From assembly GCF_000520495.1 (NCBI RefSeq), contig NZ_KI914622.1, positions 23,652 through 86,221 of the forward strand: a DNA stretch of 62,570 nt. Direction: 5' to 3'. Source of the stretch: Arthrobacter sp. H14. GTDB lineage: Bacteria > Actinomycetota > Actinomycetes > Actinomycetales > Micrococcaceae. The translations under genes were made by a program, and so were the position numbers. The notes under the pieces are model-generated. The model made no database searches. It saw only the letters and a program-made list of their open reading frames with translations, and was not told the origin of the DNA. Position 1 is the first letter of the stretch; the number at the start of each line of letters is the position of its first letter. Below, in pieces: positions 35,750-43,953 of the stretch.

Positions 35750-37255
35750 TTACTTCTGGTTCGTGTTTTCCACTTCTTCCGACAACTCCTTGCGGCCCTT
35801 CTTAGCCCGCCAGAGTGAGAAGAACAGCGATGCCGCGCCGAGTGCGAGCAGCACGAAGGGCAGTGGCTGGAGCATCCAGCTGTAACTGCCGCCGTACTGG
35901 ATCATGGCCAGGCGGAAATTGTCTTCCGCCAGCGGCCCGACGATCACGCCAATAAGCAGTGGCGCAATCGGGAATCCACCCTTCATCATGAAGTAGCCCA
36001 GCACACCGGCCACCAACATCACGAGAACGTCGAACGGATTGGTCCGCACCGCGTACGCGCCCACGATGGACAGAATCAAAACAATTGGCCAAAGCAGTGC
36101 CGGTGGTATCCGGATGACCTGGGCCCATGCCCTGATACCGACAGCGCCGACAACCAGCAGAACCACGAAACCAACGAGGATCGCAATAAACGAACCGTAG
36201 ACAAGGTCCGGATTCGATTCGAACAGCTGCGGACCTGGCCGTAAACCCTGGACCAGCAGGGCGCCGATCAAGACCGCTGCCGCTGTATTTCCGGGAATGC
36301 CGAGGGTCAGCGTCGGCACCAGACCGCCAACCTGGGCCGAGTTGTTGGCCGATTCCGCTGCCGCCACACCTCTCGGATCGCCCTGGCCGAACTGCTTTTT
36401 GTCGCCACGGGCGAACCGCCGCGTCTCGTTGTAGGCAACGTAGCCGCCGATATCGCCCCCGACTCCAGGAAGTGCTCCGATGAAGAAGCCCAGCACACCG
36501 CTGCCTATCGTCGTCGGTCCCATATACCGCAGCTGGGCCAGCTTTAGCCTGAAGCTTCCCATTGTGGACACGCGGTTTTCCTTGTGCATGTGTTCAATCT
36601 GGAACAATGCCTCCGCAGCGCCGAAGAGCCCCACCAGCAAGGCGATGAGTTCGATGCCGCCGCTGAGTTCCGTATTACCGAAAGTAAAGCGTTGAGCACC
36701 GGAAATCCCATCCAGTCCGACCATCGCGATCAGCACGCCAATCGCGGCGCTGATAACGCCTTTGGCCAGCGCACCCTCGCCCAGCGAGGCGATGATCGTC
36801 AGGGCAAGGACTGCCAACGCGAAGTACTCTGCGGGTCCGAACTGGAGCGCAACTTCGGCGACGGCGGGTGCCGAGACGATCAGCATCACCGTCGCCAGAA
36901 TTCCACCAACAACGGACGCGACCAGTGACACACTGAGGGCGTAGCCCGCCTGCCCCTTGCGAGTCATCGGATACCCATCCAAAACCGTCGCCGCCGAGGC
37001 GGGCGTACCCGGTGTCCTCAGCAGGATGGCCGGAATGGAACCGGCATAACAGGCACCGTTGTAGATTCCCAGCAGCAGCACCAGGCCGGGCAGCGGATCC
37101 AGCGTGAAGGTGAAGGGGAGAAATACCGCGATGCCCACGGTTGCGGACAAGCCTGGCATCGCTCCAACGACGACGCCGAGCAGAATCCCCAGGACCGTCA
37201 GGATCAGTACCGACGGGTCCAGGACAGCTTCCATCCCTGCGAGCCAATTACTCAT
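35750..37255 (-). CDS. tctA: Tripartite tricarboxylate transporter, large membrane subunit
   Basis: Permease that imports organic acids with the partner TctB and the periplasmic-type binding protein TctC. 501 residues with about 12 helices; LGVVVGAMPGLSATVGIAVF, GIYNGACYAGSIPAILLRTP and FIGALPGVGGDIGGYVAYNE are TctA signatures. Its start overlaps the tctB stop (4 nt). Last gene of the unit; the substrate is likely a carboxylate used by the upstream enzymes. Confidence 0.95.
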   Translation of the reverse strand: MSNWLAGMEAVLDPSVLILTVLGILLGVVVGAMPGLSATVGIAVFLPFTFTLDPLPGLVLLLGIYNGACYAGSIPAILLRTPGTPASAATVLDGYPMTRKGQAGYALSVSLVASVVGGILATVMLIVSAPAVAEVALQFGPAEYFALAVLALTIIASLGEGALAKGVISAAIGVLIAMVGLDGISGAQRFTFGNTELSGGIELIALLVGLFGAAEALFQIEHMHKENRVSTMGSFRLKLAQLRYMGPTTIGSGVLGFFIGALPGVGGDIGGYVAYNETRRFARGDKKQFGQGDPRGVAAAESANNSAQVGGLVPTLTLGIPGNTAAAVLIGALLVQGLRPGPQLFESNPDLVYGSFIAILVGFVVLLVVGAVGIRAWAQVIRIPPALLWPIVLILSIVGAYAVRTNPFDVLVMLVAGVLGYFMMKGGFPIAPLLIGVIVGPLAEDNFRLAMIQYGGSYSWMLQPLPFVLLALGAASLFFSLWRAKKGRKELSEEVENTNQK

Positions 37256-37707
37256 ATCGGCAAACCTCCCAACCCACTGGTCGGCAACGCCACGCCGAGA
37301 AGCACCCGGAACAGGTAGAACAATCCCAGGCCGACTCCCAGCGGCATAACGATCAGCGTCACCGGCCGCCGGATTCCCAGCAACAACAGTTCCGCCAGGA
37401 TGAACAGCACGGTGGTAATGACAAAACCGATGACGTCGAGAACCAGGGCATATCCGATCAGCAGCAACACCGTGCCGATGATGCGCCAGGCGTTGCCGTC
37501 GCGGGGCAGCGCTTCACCGGGCTGCGGACGCAACAGGGGAACCAGGGCGAGCAGCCCGATCACCACTGCCAGTGCCCGTGGAAATGCTGCCACTCCGGGA
37601 TCCAGTTCCTGCACCGGATCAGGCAGCGTGAAGCTGTACACGAACACGAATACCGCCAGTGCCAGTAGCAGCACTCCCGCTATCCGGTCACCAAGATTGG
37701 TTGTCAT
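37252..37707 (-). CDS. tctB: Tripartite tricarboxylate transporter, small membrane subunit
   Basis: 151 residues, four hydrophobic helices (GVLLLALAVFVFVYSFTLPD, ALAVVIGLLALVPLL, IIGTVLLLIGYALVLDVIGF, LGVGLGLFYLFRVLLGVALP), the size and pattern of TctB. Six bp downstream of tctC and overlapping tctA. Confidence 0.92.
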   Translation of the reverse strand: MTTNLGDRIAGVLLLALAVFVFVYSFTLPDPVQELDPGVAAFPRALAVVIGLLALVPLLRPQPGEALPRDGNAWRIIGTVLLLIGYALVLDVIGFVITTVLFILAELLLLGIRRPVTLIVMPLGVGLGLFYLFRVLLGVALPTSGLGGLPI

Positions 37708-37713
37708 AGAGGG

Positions 37714-38754
37714 TTACTCCGCGCCTATTCCGACTTCATCGATCACCTGGGAGTACTGCTCTGTGAGTCCCTGCAGGTAGTCTGAAAACTCCTTCGGGGG
37801 AAGGTAGTCGAGCGTCAGATTCTGCTCGGCCATGGACTGCTGGAAATCCTCGGACTGGATTGCTTCATGAAGACAGTCATCCAGTTTTTGGACAGTAGCG
37901 TCTTCGGTTTCCGCCGGCACTGCGAGCCCCAGGTGTGAAGCGGAAGTCCAGTCGATGCCGATTTCCGACAAGGTTGGAGTATCCGGAATGGCATCCAGGC
38001 GCTCTTCTCCCGCAACCGCGAGTGGACGCAACCTGCCGGATTCGACCTGGCCAATGGCTTCATTAAGCACCACAACGGTCAGATCCGCCTGGCCACCAAT
38101 AGTTGCCTGCACAGCCGCAGCCCCGCCTTCGAACGGCAAATACCCGAAGGAGTCCTCCACGCCCGCTTCGACAGCGAGCCCAGCGGCAGCCAAGTGGTAG
38201 ACGGAACCGGTTCCGCTGGTGGCCGCATTGATCGTTTCACCATCTTCAGCCGCCGCAATGAGCTCCTCCATCGTCTCGTATGGGGAGTCAGCGGGAACGA
38301 AGTAAACATGCGGATTGAGTGCATACCTCATGACGCCCTTGACGTCTTCGGGACTGACCTCTGTAGTGCCCAGTTTGTACAGATAGGCCAGCTCCGTGGC
38401 TGTGGCGCCAACGGTGTAACCGTCCGGCTCGGCATTCGCGGTTGCGGTGAACCCGACAGCTCCGGCGCTGCCCGTCTGGTTACTCGCAATAATGTTCGTG
38501 CCGCAAGTCTCCTCTGCAATGGCAGCCATCCCGCGGACGCTGACATCGGTACTGCCGCCGGCGGAATACGGAATAATCATTTCGATGGTCTCGGAAGGAA
38601 ATTCACTTCCTCCTCCGCCGCCGCTGCCACAAGCAGTCAAGCCGAGCAGGCTCACGGCGGCAGCCGCAGTACCAGTCACGCGCAATGCGCGCTTTTTCAA
38701 GTTCGGTCCGTGGTTCGGCACTGATCCACCTTTTCCCTGCTTGAGCATTTGCAT
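37714..38754 (-). CDS. tctC: Tripartite tricarboxylate transporter substrate-binding lipoprotein
   Basis: Extracytoplasmic binding protein. The signal with lipobox AAVSLLGLTAC places the mature protein on the membrane; the fold shows EMIIPYSAGGSTDVSVRGMA, NQTGSAGAVGFTATANAEPD and PFEGGAAAVQATIGGQADLT. ATG 38754 is preceded by AAAGGAG; an in-frame ATG 24 bp upstream has no such site. 346 residues. Substrate specificity of this family is not readable from sequence. A 245-bp gap separates it from the flavoprotein gene. Confidence 0.93.
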   Translation of the reverse strand: MQMLKQGKGGSVPNHGPNLKKRALRVTGTAAAAVSLLGLTACGSGGGGGSEFPSETIEMIIPYSAGGSTDVSVRGMAAIAEETCGTNIIASNQTGSAGAVGFTATANAEPDGYTVGATATELAYLYKLGTTEVSPEDVKGVMRYALNPHVYFVPADSPYETMEELIAAAEDGETINAATSGTGSVYHLAAAGLAVEAGVEDSFGYLPFEGGAAAVQATIGGQADLTVVVLNEAIGQVESGRLRPLAVAGEERLDAIPDTPTLSEIGIDWTSASHLGLAVPAETEDATVQKLDDCLHEAIQSEDFQQSMAEQNLTLDYLPPKEFSDYLQGLTEQYSQVIDEVGIGAE

Positions 38755-38998
38755 GGTCGGCTCCTTTGTCTCACACATTTCATTGTCGTTATGTCAGTCC
38801 GCCGACAGACGCCCCCACATCCCCCGCCCACATCTGCCGGCACGAAGGTCCGGCTCCAGCTCTTGAACGGTATGCGCACACATGTACGAATTGCGAACGT
38901 TTGTAGTTTAGCTCACAGACAGTGACGTGTGCAACAGATTTGCGGCGAGTCTTTGCTGATCCGGGTTCCAACCAGGCAGGAGCACCCAGGGAAATGGA

Positions 38999-40762
38999 TT
39001 AGCCCAGTGCGGCGTCGTCATCCTCATAGGCCGTGGCACCTGCCAGGTGGCGGCCAGCGACATAGCCGAATGTCATGGCCGGGCCGATGTTGATGCCGCC
39101 AGAGGGGTAATGTCCGCCGAAGACGGATGCCTGGTCGGTCCCCACCGCGTAGAGTCCGGCGATGGGTTTGCCACCGTCGTCGACCACCCGCGCCTCGGCA
39201 TCCGTTTCCAGCCCCATGAATGTGCCGAAGCTTCCCGGAACAACCTTCACCGCGTAGAAGGGCCCGGTTTCGATCGGCGCAAGGGACGGATTTGGCGTGA
39301 CCGTGGGATCACCGGAATACCTGTTGAACTGCGTCTCACCGCGTTCAAAATCCGGATCGACGCCCTCACGCGCATGGACGTTGAACCGGGCAACCGTGGT
39401 GGCAAGGCCGACCGGATCGATTCCGCATTTGCGGGCTAGTTCTTCGATCGTCCGGCCCCTGGTCAGGTAGCCGTTCCGGACATAAAGGAATGTGGGGATG
39501 GGACGCGGCTTTGACATGCCCAATGGATAACGCCGCTGGAACGTATGGTCGGCGATGAGCCATGACTCGACGGGTTCGCCCTCCGGTACAGCGTTAACCA
39601 TTCCGAGGACGTAATCGTGATACCCGTTGGCCTCGTTGACGAAACGCCGACCGTTGCGCAGCACCCCGATGATTCCGGGCTTTCCCCGGTCCGCGATATG
39701 CGGGAAAACGCCGGTCTTGCCGTTGGCGTACGGCACAAGCGATACAGGGCACCACGCCACGGGTGAGGCGAGGGAACGGTCGATGTGTCCTCCGGCCCGT
39801 TCGCCCAGCGTCAGCCCGTCGCCCTCGGTCGACGCTGGCGCAAGCGTATGGTGGTCCGCGCCGGTTTCGTGCGGGAAAAGCTCAATCCGGCGCGCCTTGT
39901 CGTTCGGGAAGCCTCCGGTTGCGAGCACGGTACCGCGGGCGGCATGAATCCTCACCGGCCCCTCCGGGGTGTCCACCGTCGCTCCCACGACCCGGCCGCC
40001 GTCGTCGTGGATTAATTCCCGCGCCGGGGCGTTGACCCGGATGTCAACGCCGAGGTCATCTGCCGATTTCATCAACCGGCCGATCAGTGCGGTGCCATTG
40101 ACAAGCTGCGTCCCTGCCCTGTGGGTCAACAGGTCCCAGAGGTGGAAGCTCACGCGCCATGCTGCATGGAGGATGCCTTTGATATCCCCGCGGGAGGCCC
40201 GGAGGAACTTCTGCAGATCCGGACCGGCCATGATGCCCATTCCCAGGAACGATGTTTCGTAAAGTTGCTTGCGCATCTTGGCCTGCAGTTCCTTGCTGAA
40301 GCTGCGCTTGTTGATCGGTTTTGGTGCCACCGAGCGGTGTCCAGTGCCCGCGCCCGGTGCCTTGCCATGGATATCCGCGACCCATTTCCCGGGCGTGAAT
40401 TGCAGCGATGTCTTGCTCTCGAAGAAGCCAACCATACGAGGAGCCGCCTCGAGCAGGGCATCGACCTTGTCGGCCCGGAAGTTCCCGTCGAGCTGGCTCT
40501 CGAGATAGGTCCGCGGTTCCTGGACGTCCTCGTTGACCCCGTCTGCGCGGGCCAGGGGGTTCCGCGGAGCCCACATCCACCCTCCGGACCAGGAAGTCGC
40601 CCCGCCACAAACAGGAGCCTTTTCGACGACGACGACGTTCAGCCCGTGATATGCGGCAGTCACCGCTGCCGAAAGGCCGCCGGCACCCGCACCGACGATA
40701 AGTACATCGCAGTTGATCTCGTGGGTGGAGCTTTTTTCAGGCGACGAAGCAATTGAGGTCAT
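38999..40762 (-). CDS. FAD-dependent dehydrogenase of the KstD/fumarate-reductase family
   Basis: About 587 residues. FAD site DVLIVGAGAGGLSAAVTAAY, second dinucleotide element GTVLATGGFPND, C-terminal GLYAVGTDQASVFGGHYPSG and GGINIGPAMTFGYVAGRHLA. The stretch GPFYAVKVVPGSFGT, with Tyr near residue 503, aligns with the catalytic Tyr region of 3-ketosteroid delta1-dehydrogenases, suggesting alpha,beta-desaturation of a ketone. No signal peptide. ATG 40762 overlaps the stop of the TIM-barrel gene (ATGA); an ATG 9 bp upstream is also possible. Substrate unknown. Confidence 0.9.
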   Translation of the reverse strand: MTSIASSPEKSSTHEINCDVLIVGAGAGGLSAAVTAAYHGLNVVVVEKAPVCGGATSWSGGWMWAPRNPLARADGVNEDVQEPRTYLESQLDGNFRADKVDALLEAAPRMVGFFESKTSLQFTPGKWVADIHGKAPGAGTGHRSVAPKPINKRSFSKELQAKMRKQLYETSFLGMGIMAGPDLQKFLRASRGDIKGILHAAWRVSFHLWDLLTHRAGTQLVNGTALIGRLMKSADDLGVDIRVNAPARELIHDDGGRVVGATVDTPEGPVRIHAARGTVLATGGFPNDKARRIELFPHETGADHHTLAPASTEGDGLTLGERAGGHIDRSLASPVAWCPVSLVPYANGKTGVFPHIADRGKPGIIGVLRNGRRFVNEANGYHDYVLGMVNAVPEGEPVESWLIADHTFQRRYPLGMSKPRPIPTFLYVRNGYLTRGRTIEELARKCGIDPVGLATTVARFNVHAREGVDPDFERGETQFNRYSGDPTVTPNPSLAPIETGPFYAVKVVPGSFGTFMGLETDAEARVVDDGGKPIAGLYAVGTDQASVFGGHYPSGGINIGPAMTFGYVAGRHLAGATAYEDDDAALG

Positions 40763-41616
40763 GGTTTCCATTCGATTCCGGTTTTCTCTTGCCGCTGCAG
40801 TCCGGCCGCGGCCAGGAGCACGTCGTCGGCCGCGGTCTTCAACTGGCGGGCAAATTCGCTTGGGCCGAGATCGGCCTTCAGCGAGTCGGCCGCAACCTCC
40901 ACGCTGACGGGCAGCGAAGGGTCCAACGCCGCGGCCAAAGCTGCCAGCGGGAAATCGCCATCGCCGGGAATGCGACGGTTTGACCGGGATTCAAAGATCA
41001 GCGCCTCCCTGTCCGGCGGGGGCACGCCGGGCCCGTCGCACAACTGCAGCATCGGAATGTAACCGGCCGCGCTGCGCACCTGGTCGAGGGTGCCGCCGAA
41101 CCGGGCGAAGTGCAGCGCGTCAAGCAGGACCGAACATCCTGCCTGTTCCGCCATGCCGGTTGCCGCGGGCAGGGAGGCGACCTGTTGGTAGGAGATTGGC
41201 TCAAGGGTTGGGATGATGCCGTGACAGGCCGCATCCTCCGTAAGCGCGGCCAGCGTGTCGAGCAACCGGTGGCGGTCCGGATCGGCGGCCGCGACGGTCA
41301 TGTACCGCGCCCCGAGTTCGGCGCCCGCTTCCAGCATCGGTCCCCACTCCTGAGGACCGGCATACCCATCGAGCAGCAGGAATTCGATATCCATCACCTC
41401 GATCCCGGTATCGGCCATCCGCTGCCGGGTCTCGGCGAGCAGCGGTGACCCCGGTGCCAGATTGTAGGATCTCTCTCTGGTGGTGACGGGCCGTACCCGC
41501 ACGCCAATGAAATCGAAACCCGCATCTGCGGCGGTTGCCACCAGTTCTGGCGGTGACGTGTCCAGCAGCGACAGCTGGGCCAGTCCAATCCGGCGCTTAG
41601 TGTGCGGATTATTCAT
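40759..41616 (-). CDS. Sugar-phosphate isomerase/epimerase-like TIM-barrel protein
   Basis: 285 residues of the xylose-isomerase-like / AP-endonuclease-2 superfamily: IGLAQLSLLDTSPPELVATA, DFIGVRVRPV, EVMDIEFLLLDG, GARYMTVAAADPD, IIPTLEPIS, VLLDALHFAR and SVEVAA mark successive strands with metal-binding acidic and His residues. Members include epimerases, hydroxypyruvate isomerases and 3-dehydroshikimate dehydratases. It overlaps the genes on both sides, so it clearly acts in the same pathway as the flavoprotein and the Gfo/Idh enzyme. Confidence 0.9.
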   Translation of the reverse strand: MNNPHTKRRIGLAQLSLLDTSPPELVATAADAGFDFIGVRVRPVTTRERSYNLAPGSPLLAETRQRMADTGIEVMDIEFLLLDGYAGPQEWGPMLEAGAELGARYMTVAAADPDRHRLLDTLAALTEDAACHGIIPTLEPISYQQVASLPAATGMAEQAGCSVLLDALHFARFGGTLDQVRSAAGYIPMLQLCDGPGVPPPDREALIFESRSNRRIPGDGDFPLAALAAALDPSLPVSVEVAADSLKADLGPSEFARQLKTAADDVLLAAAGLQRQEKTGIEWKP

Positions 41617-42676
41617 CGCCTATCCTTACCGGCATGCCGCGGACCGCGGACTCATACACAGCCGTCACTATCTGCAGCGATTTCAAGGCTTCCCGTCCGG
41701 TGACGGCCGGCTCCCTGCCGGAACGGATGGCGTCGACAAAATCGGCGATTTGCAGGGCATGGAAGGGAGCCAGCCGGGCATTTATCTGCGACAGCGGCAC
41801 ATTAGGCTCCACGCCGTCGTCGTAAACGGGGGCATAATGGGCCTCCCCCGGCACCGCCCACAGATCATTGGCCCCCGGCTCGCCTTCCGGATACTCGGAC
41901 ACGCTCGCTGAGGCACCATTTCGGCCGGTGACCCGCACCTGAACACCTAGGTTTGGGGTCACCGCCGTGGAAGCCTGCACAGTAGCCAGCGCGCCGGATT
42001 CGAACAGCAGCGTGGCCACCGCCGAATCCTCCACCTCGATATGTTCGCCGTGCTTGAAGGTACCGACCCGGCCGGTCACCTCGGCCACTGGGCCCATGAA
42101 CCACTGCAGCAGATCGATGTAATGGATCCCCTGGGTCATCAATACCCCTCCTCCATCGGTGGCCCACATTCCGCGCCAGGCGTCGGCCGAGTAGTACTCC
42201 GGCTCGCGGTGCAGCAGCACCGAACAGTGGCCGAGCACCGGGTCGCCGAGCGTGCCGTCGTCGATCGCGGCCCGGAGCCGCTGGGCTGCCGGCCAGAACC
42301 GGCGCTGGAACAAGACCCCGAGGACGACACCGGCATCCTCACAGGCGTCGATCATCCGCCGGGCGGAAGCGGAGTCGACGGCGATCGGCTTTTCGCACAA
42401 CACATGCACTCCGCGTGACGCCGCGGCGACGACGACGGATTCATGAGTGGGATGCGGGGTGCAAACGCTGACCACGTCCAGCCCCAGGTCCAGCAACTCG
42501 TCCACGGTTTCCACTGCAGAGGAAATGCCGGCTGATGCGGCAAAGGACGTGGCACGGTCAGTATCCACGTCGCAACAGCCAACGACGACGGCACCTTCCG
42601 CGGCCAGGTAGGCTTCGGCGTGGTTGCCGGCAATCGCCCCACATCCGACGATTCCCACACGTAACTGTTCAGTCAT
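41609..42676 (-). CDS. Gfo/Idh/MocA-family NAD(P)-dependent oxidoreductase
   Basis: Oxidises or reduces a hydroxyl/keto group on a sugar- or cyclitol-like substrate. Rossmann fold VGIVGCGAIAGNHAEAY; the catalytic EKP motif in VHVLCEKPIAVDSA; GGGVLMTQGIHYIDLLQWF with the conserved His. 355 residues. ATG 42676 has AGGAGG 7 nt upstream, so the ATG 21 bp further upstream is rejected. First gene of the five- to six-gene unit behind the LysR gene. Confidence 0.94.
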   Translation of the reverse strand: MTEQLRVGIVGCGAIAGNHAEAYLAAEGAVVVGCCDVDTDRATSFAASAGISSAVETVDELLDLGLDVVSVCTPHPTHESVVVAAASRGVHVLCEKPIAVDSASARRMIDACEDAGVVLGVLFQRRFWPAAQRLRAAIDDGTLGDPVLGHCSVLLHREPEYYSADAWRGMWATDGGGVLMTQGIHYIDLLQWFMGPVAEVTGRVGTFKHGEHIEVEDSAVATLLFESGALATVQASTAVTPNLGVQVRVTGRNGASASVSEYPEGEPGANDLWAVPGEAHYAPVYDDGVEPNVPLSQINARLAPFHALQIADFVDAIRSGREPAVTGREALKSLQIVTAVYESAVRGMPVRIGDE

Positions 42677-42757
42677 GACTGGCCTCCTGCAAGACATTCT
42701 CCAATGGCAAAGGCGCGGGTCATCGCCGAACCGAGGGCTGTTCCGTTGCCGGAACGG

Positions 42758-42787
42758 GCATCGCGGAACATTGCCAGTGTGTCAACC
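42758..42787 (-). promoter_or_regulatory. Candidate promoter of the catabolic unit
   Basis: A perfect TTGACA -35 box is followed after 17 bp by GATGCC, a poor -10, as expected for an activator-dependent promoter. It lies about 80 bp upstream of the Gfo/Idh gene. Confidence 0.42.
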
Positions 42788-42819
42788 GAATTATGGCTCG
42801 TCCAACACTAAATCAGTCA

Positions 42820-42830
42820 TAAGTTATGTA
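42820..42830. promoter_or_regulatory. Operator-like palindrome CATAAGTTATG
   Basis: 11-bp perfect palindrome about 33 bp upstream of the candidate -35, i.e. roughly -70 relative to the expected start, the usual location of a LysR-type recognition site. It lies between the lysR-type gene and its presumed target. Confidence 0.42.
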
Positions 42831-42982
42831 CCTTACGCACATAGTTGCTGAAGATCTGCTCAGTCGTCGCTTCCTGATGAATGGGAGAGCACTCCCCCGG
42901 CCAGTTGCGGTGGGGTGGGCAGCACTTCGGCAGCCACCTCCAATACCGCCTGGAGCGCCTCAGAGGAGTGCTCGGGATTCCA

Positions 42983-43801
42983 TCAAATTCCACTTGCATG
43001 GCGTGGTGGATTCTCCCCTGACAACGGTACGAACACAGCACCGGCCGGAGCTATGGACTGCAGGCACTCCGGGACGAGACTGATCCCCACACCGGCAGCC
43101 ACCAGGGAAAGGATCAGGAACGGGTCCACCACTTCCTGCACAATGCGGGGATGGAAGCCGGCGTTGGCGCCGGCCCGGCCCATCGTTTCGCGCAAGACCG
43201 ACCCCGGATAGCGGGGCATCGCCACGAAATCGTCATCCGCCAGCTCGGCCAAGTCGACTTCGGCGTCCGCTGCAAGTGGATGGTCCAGCGGCAGCACCGC
43301 TTTGAGTGTCTCTATGGAGATGGCACGGTGCTGCACCACCGACGTCTCCATCGGCAGACCGACGAAGGCCAAATCGAGGCTTCCATGGGACAACTGCTGG
43401 ACCGCCTCGTCCGTCATTACCCGGTCCACCAGTGAGAGTGCGATGTTGGGATGCTTTGTCCGCAGTGCCCGGGTCAGCGGCGGCAAAGTGAGGTGGTTCA
43501 GGGCTCCGGAGAAACCGATTGCTACGCGTCCGTAGACTTCGTGCTCGGTAGCACCTGCGGCCCGGCGGGCCAGATCCAGTTCGTCGACAATCCTGCGAGC
43601 ATGAGGGAGGAACGAGTGGCCAGCCGCGGTCAGCGAGACCGTACGCGTATTGCGGTCGAAAAGCGGGCTTCCCAGCGACCGTTCCAGTTTCTTGATCGTT
43701 TGGCTCAGTGGCGATTGGGCCATCCGGAGCCGTTCCGCCGCCCTGCCGAAGTGAAGCTCTTCGGCCACTGCGATGAATGCCTCGATCCATCGAAGTTCCA
43801 T
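42983..43801 (-). CDS. LysR-family regulator with premature stop
   Basis: Winged-helix N-terminus (RWIEAFIAVAEELHFGRAAE, RMAQSPLSQTIKKLERSLGS) and LysR effector domain. 272 residues up to an in-frame TGA (42983-42985); family members have about 295-310. Beyond the TGA the same frame continues WNPEHSSEALQAVLEVAAEV ... SHSSGSDD to a second TGA at 42860, and the joined sequence HASGI-x-WNPEHSSEAL looks like a normal LysR C-terminus with Arg (CGA) at the stop position. So a single C-to-T change or sequencing error probably truncated it by about 40 residues. It would regulate the following catabolic genes. Confidence 0.88.
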   Translation of the reverse strand: MELRWIEAFIAVAEELHFGRAAERLRMAQSPLSQTIKKLERSLGSPLFDRNTRTVSLTAAGHSFLPHARRIVDELDLARRAAGATEHEVYGRVAIGFSGALNHLTLPPLTRALRTKHPNIALSLVDRVMTDEAVQQLSHGSLDLAFVGLPMETSVVQHRAISIETLKAVLPLDHPLAADAEVDLAELADDDFVAMPRYPGSVLRETMGRAGANAGFHPRIVQEVVDPFLILSLVAAGVGISLVPECLQSIAPAGAVFVPLSGENPPRHASGI

Positions 43802-43897
43802 TGTCGCTCCTCCACAGACCTGATACGGGAAAGCCTAGTATGGGCTTCCGGCAATGGCTAAAAGGAGACGACAGCAAGACCCTTCCCCACGCACACG

Positions 43898-43926
43898 AAA
43901 AGCCCCGCACCTTTCGGTACGGGGCT
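43898..43926 (-). terminator. Terminator after rpoC
   Basis: AGCCCCGTACC stem, GAAA tetraloop, GGTGCGGGGCT (one G-U pair), followed by TTTT on the minus strand; 28 bp after the rpoC stop. Confidence 0.9.
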
Positions 43927-43953
43927 CTTCGTTGGGGTGAATCCGGTTAGTGG

